From Planctomycetota bacterium (GTDB lineage: Bacteria; Planctomycetota; Phycisphaerae; Phycisphaerales; SM1A02), in the NCBI GenBank assembly GCA_014381385.1, contig JACNLR010000169.1:1-5951 (forward strand): 5,951 bases of DNA, given 5' to 3'. The position numbers were made by a program, and so were the translations under genes. Under the pieces are notes generated by a model. The model did no database searches. It was not told the DNA's origin and saw nothing but the letters and a program-made list of their open reading frames with translations. Shown piece after piece: positions 5,022-5,951 of the stretch (position 1 is the stretch's first letter; each line of letters begins with the position of its first letter).

Positions 5022-5951
5022 ACCTACTGCGTCCGAGAACCCAGTGTAATTCTGGTTTTTTAAGAATCAAACTGCCCGCAACCACAATAACGATTCCAGC
5101 GCTAACGGCACAAGCAAGGACCCAGAATGCATGCCACCACCCATCAAGCGGGTGCCAATACCCTTGCACAATCCAAGCGACTCCACACCCCATCAAGAAA
5201 GTGAGCGCAGCAGTTGAACCCCACGATCGAAGGACTGCACTCTCTAGCGGCGTACGCATATGTTTTTTAATGACAAGCAAAAGTACGCAAGCTTGGATGA
5301 CGCCGCATAGCGCTGTCGACCACGCAAGCCCTGATGCGCGAAGCGGTGTCCAAACTAAAAGTACGTTCAAAACAAAGTTTAACGCGACGCAAAACATGGC
5401 AATTTTGACCGGTGTCATTGCATCTTCTTTTGCGTAAAAGCCTTTTGTTAATACTTGCGTCATCGAATACGCCCAAACTGCTGTTGCGTACCCGAGCAAA
5501 ATTGTTCCAACTTCCACAACATCAGCGCTTGTAAAGTTGTTCCCCTGAAACACAACTGCAGTAAGTGGTTCTCGAACAAATACCAGTCCCGCACTTGCGG
5601 GCAAGCCAATAAAAACAACGAGCCGTAATCCACGACGTATCGTCGCGGCAAAGGAATCTGAGTTTCCAGATTGTTTCGCAAGGAGCGGATAAATTGCTGT
5701 TGCAACTGCAATTCCAAACACGCCAAGAGGAAATTGGTACAACCGTTGTGCCCACGTCACCGATGCCATCGCGCCCTCGCCAAGTGGATACTCCAACCCA
5801 AAGAAAAATGATTTGCCAAACAAGTTTGTCCAGTTCGCGACAAATCCATCGAGCAGTGTGTTCATTTGCAAAGTTCCAAGCCCGACAATCATCGGAAGCA
5901 TTCGGCGCATCATAATTTTATATTCGCCTGTTGCCGAGTCGGTGTCTTTCG
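5020..5951 (-). CDS. murJ: Lipid II flippase MurJ, C-terminal part (5' end beyond the window)
   Basis: MurJ is an inner-membrane MOP-superfamily transporter that moves lipid II across the cytoplasmic membrane for peptidoglycan assembly. The frame is open to the right edge, about 310 codons, so roughly the last 60% of a protein usually near 500 residues or more is visible. Residues here are numbered from the internal Met at 5913. RMLPMIVGLGTLQMNTLLDG (4-23) starts the visible membrane part. AQRLYQFPLGVFGIAVATA (55-73) is the strongest family motif, and its Arg57 corresponds to the essential Arg270 of E. coli MurJ by my alignment. Further hydrophobic helices lie at about 97-113, 136-152, 170-188, 197-215, 234-249 and 262-284. 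A loop of some 20 residues (about 29-50, with FGKSFFFGLEYPLGEG) before that motif is longer than in E. coli and is, as I recall, common in planctomycetes. The protein ends with a short charged tail. Confidence 0.93.
   Translation of the reverse strand, partial: KDTDSATGEYKIMMRRMLPMIVGLGTLQMNTLLDGFVANWTNLFGKSFFFGLEYPLGEGAMASVTWAQRLYQFPLGVFGIAVATAIYPLLAKQSGNSDSFAATIRRGLRLVVFIGLPASAGLVFVREPLTAVVFQGNNFTSADVVEVGTILLGYATAVWAYSMTQVLTKGFYAKEDAMTPVKIAMFCVALNFVLNVLLVWTPLRASGLAWSTALCGVIQACVLLLVIKKHMRTPLESAVLRSWGSTAALTFLMGCGVAWIVQGYWHPLDGWWHAFWVLACAVSAGIVIVVAGSLILKKPELHWVLGRSR

Noticed and set aside
1..5951. Possible defence island, mobile element, CRISPR array or RNA gene
   Set aside because: No transposase, integrase, Cas or toxin-like protein, no spaced direct repeats and no tRNA or rRNA pattern were seen. 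Nearly all bases are in six recognisable genes plus one edge fragment.

Overview
The window looks like a piece of a chromosome from a planctomycete, probably of the class Phycisphaerae. This is inferred from gene content and style. There is a pseudopilin with the type IV/II methylation signature followed by a large unrelated C-terminal region. The MurJ has an extra loop just before its RLYQFP motif. A cysS-coaE pair is followed by a gene with a basic/acidic N-terminus that could be Rho. Base composition is moderate (by eye mid-40s % GC) and there are no sharp compositional breaks. No 16S rRNA or other decisive marker is present, so the taxonomic call is tentative.

Layout, left to right. Positions 1-909 (minus strand) hold the first 62 codons of a gene that runs off the left edge, a 111-bp gap with an operator-like inverted repeat, and coaE (dephospho-CoA kinase). 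coaE overlaps the stop of cysS (cysteinyl-tRNA synthetase, 906-2441, minus) by four bases, as ATGA. Just 23 bp separate the cysS start from a divergently read sugar-nucleotide epimerase (2465-3406, plus). The 3' end of the epimerase overlaps by 20 bp the 3' end of a pseudopilin-like gene (3387-4343, minus). That gene sits 6 bp downstream of a WcaF-type acyltransferase (4350-4892, minus). After a 127-bp gap comes the C-terminal part of murJ (lipid II flippase, 5020 to beyond the right edge, minus).

Functionally there are three groups. cysS, coaE and the left-edge gene form a housekeeping unit (charging of tRNA-Cys, last step of CoA synthesis, possibly transcription termination). The epimerase and the acyltransferase point to cell-surface polysaccharide or O-antigen-like glycan synthesis. 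MurJ and the pseudopilin belong to the envelope. The envelope genes are not a classic cluster, and proximity alone does not show that they act together.

No mobile element, CRISPR array, tRNA, rRNA, phage gene, toxin-antitoxin pair or defence system is visible. The window is dense and mostly ordinary. The points worth a second look are in the gaps and junctions: the inverted repeat before the left-edge gene, the very tight divergent start region without Shine-Dalgarno sequences, the convergent overlap, and the acyltransferase-pseudopilin coupling. I found no convincing new system.
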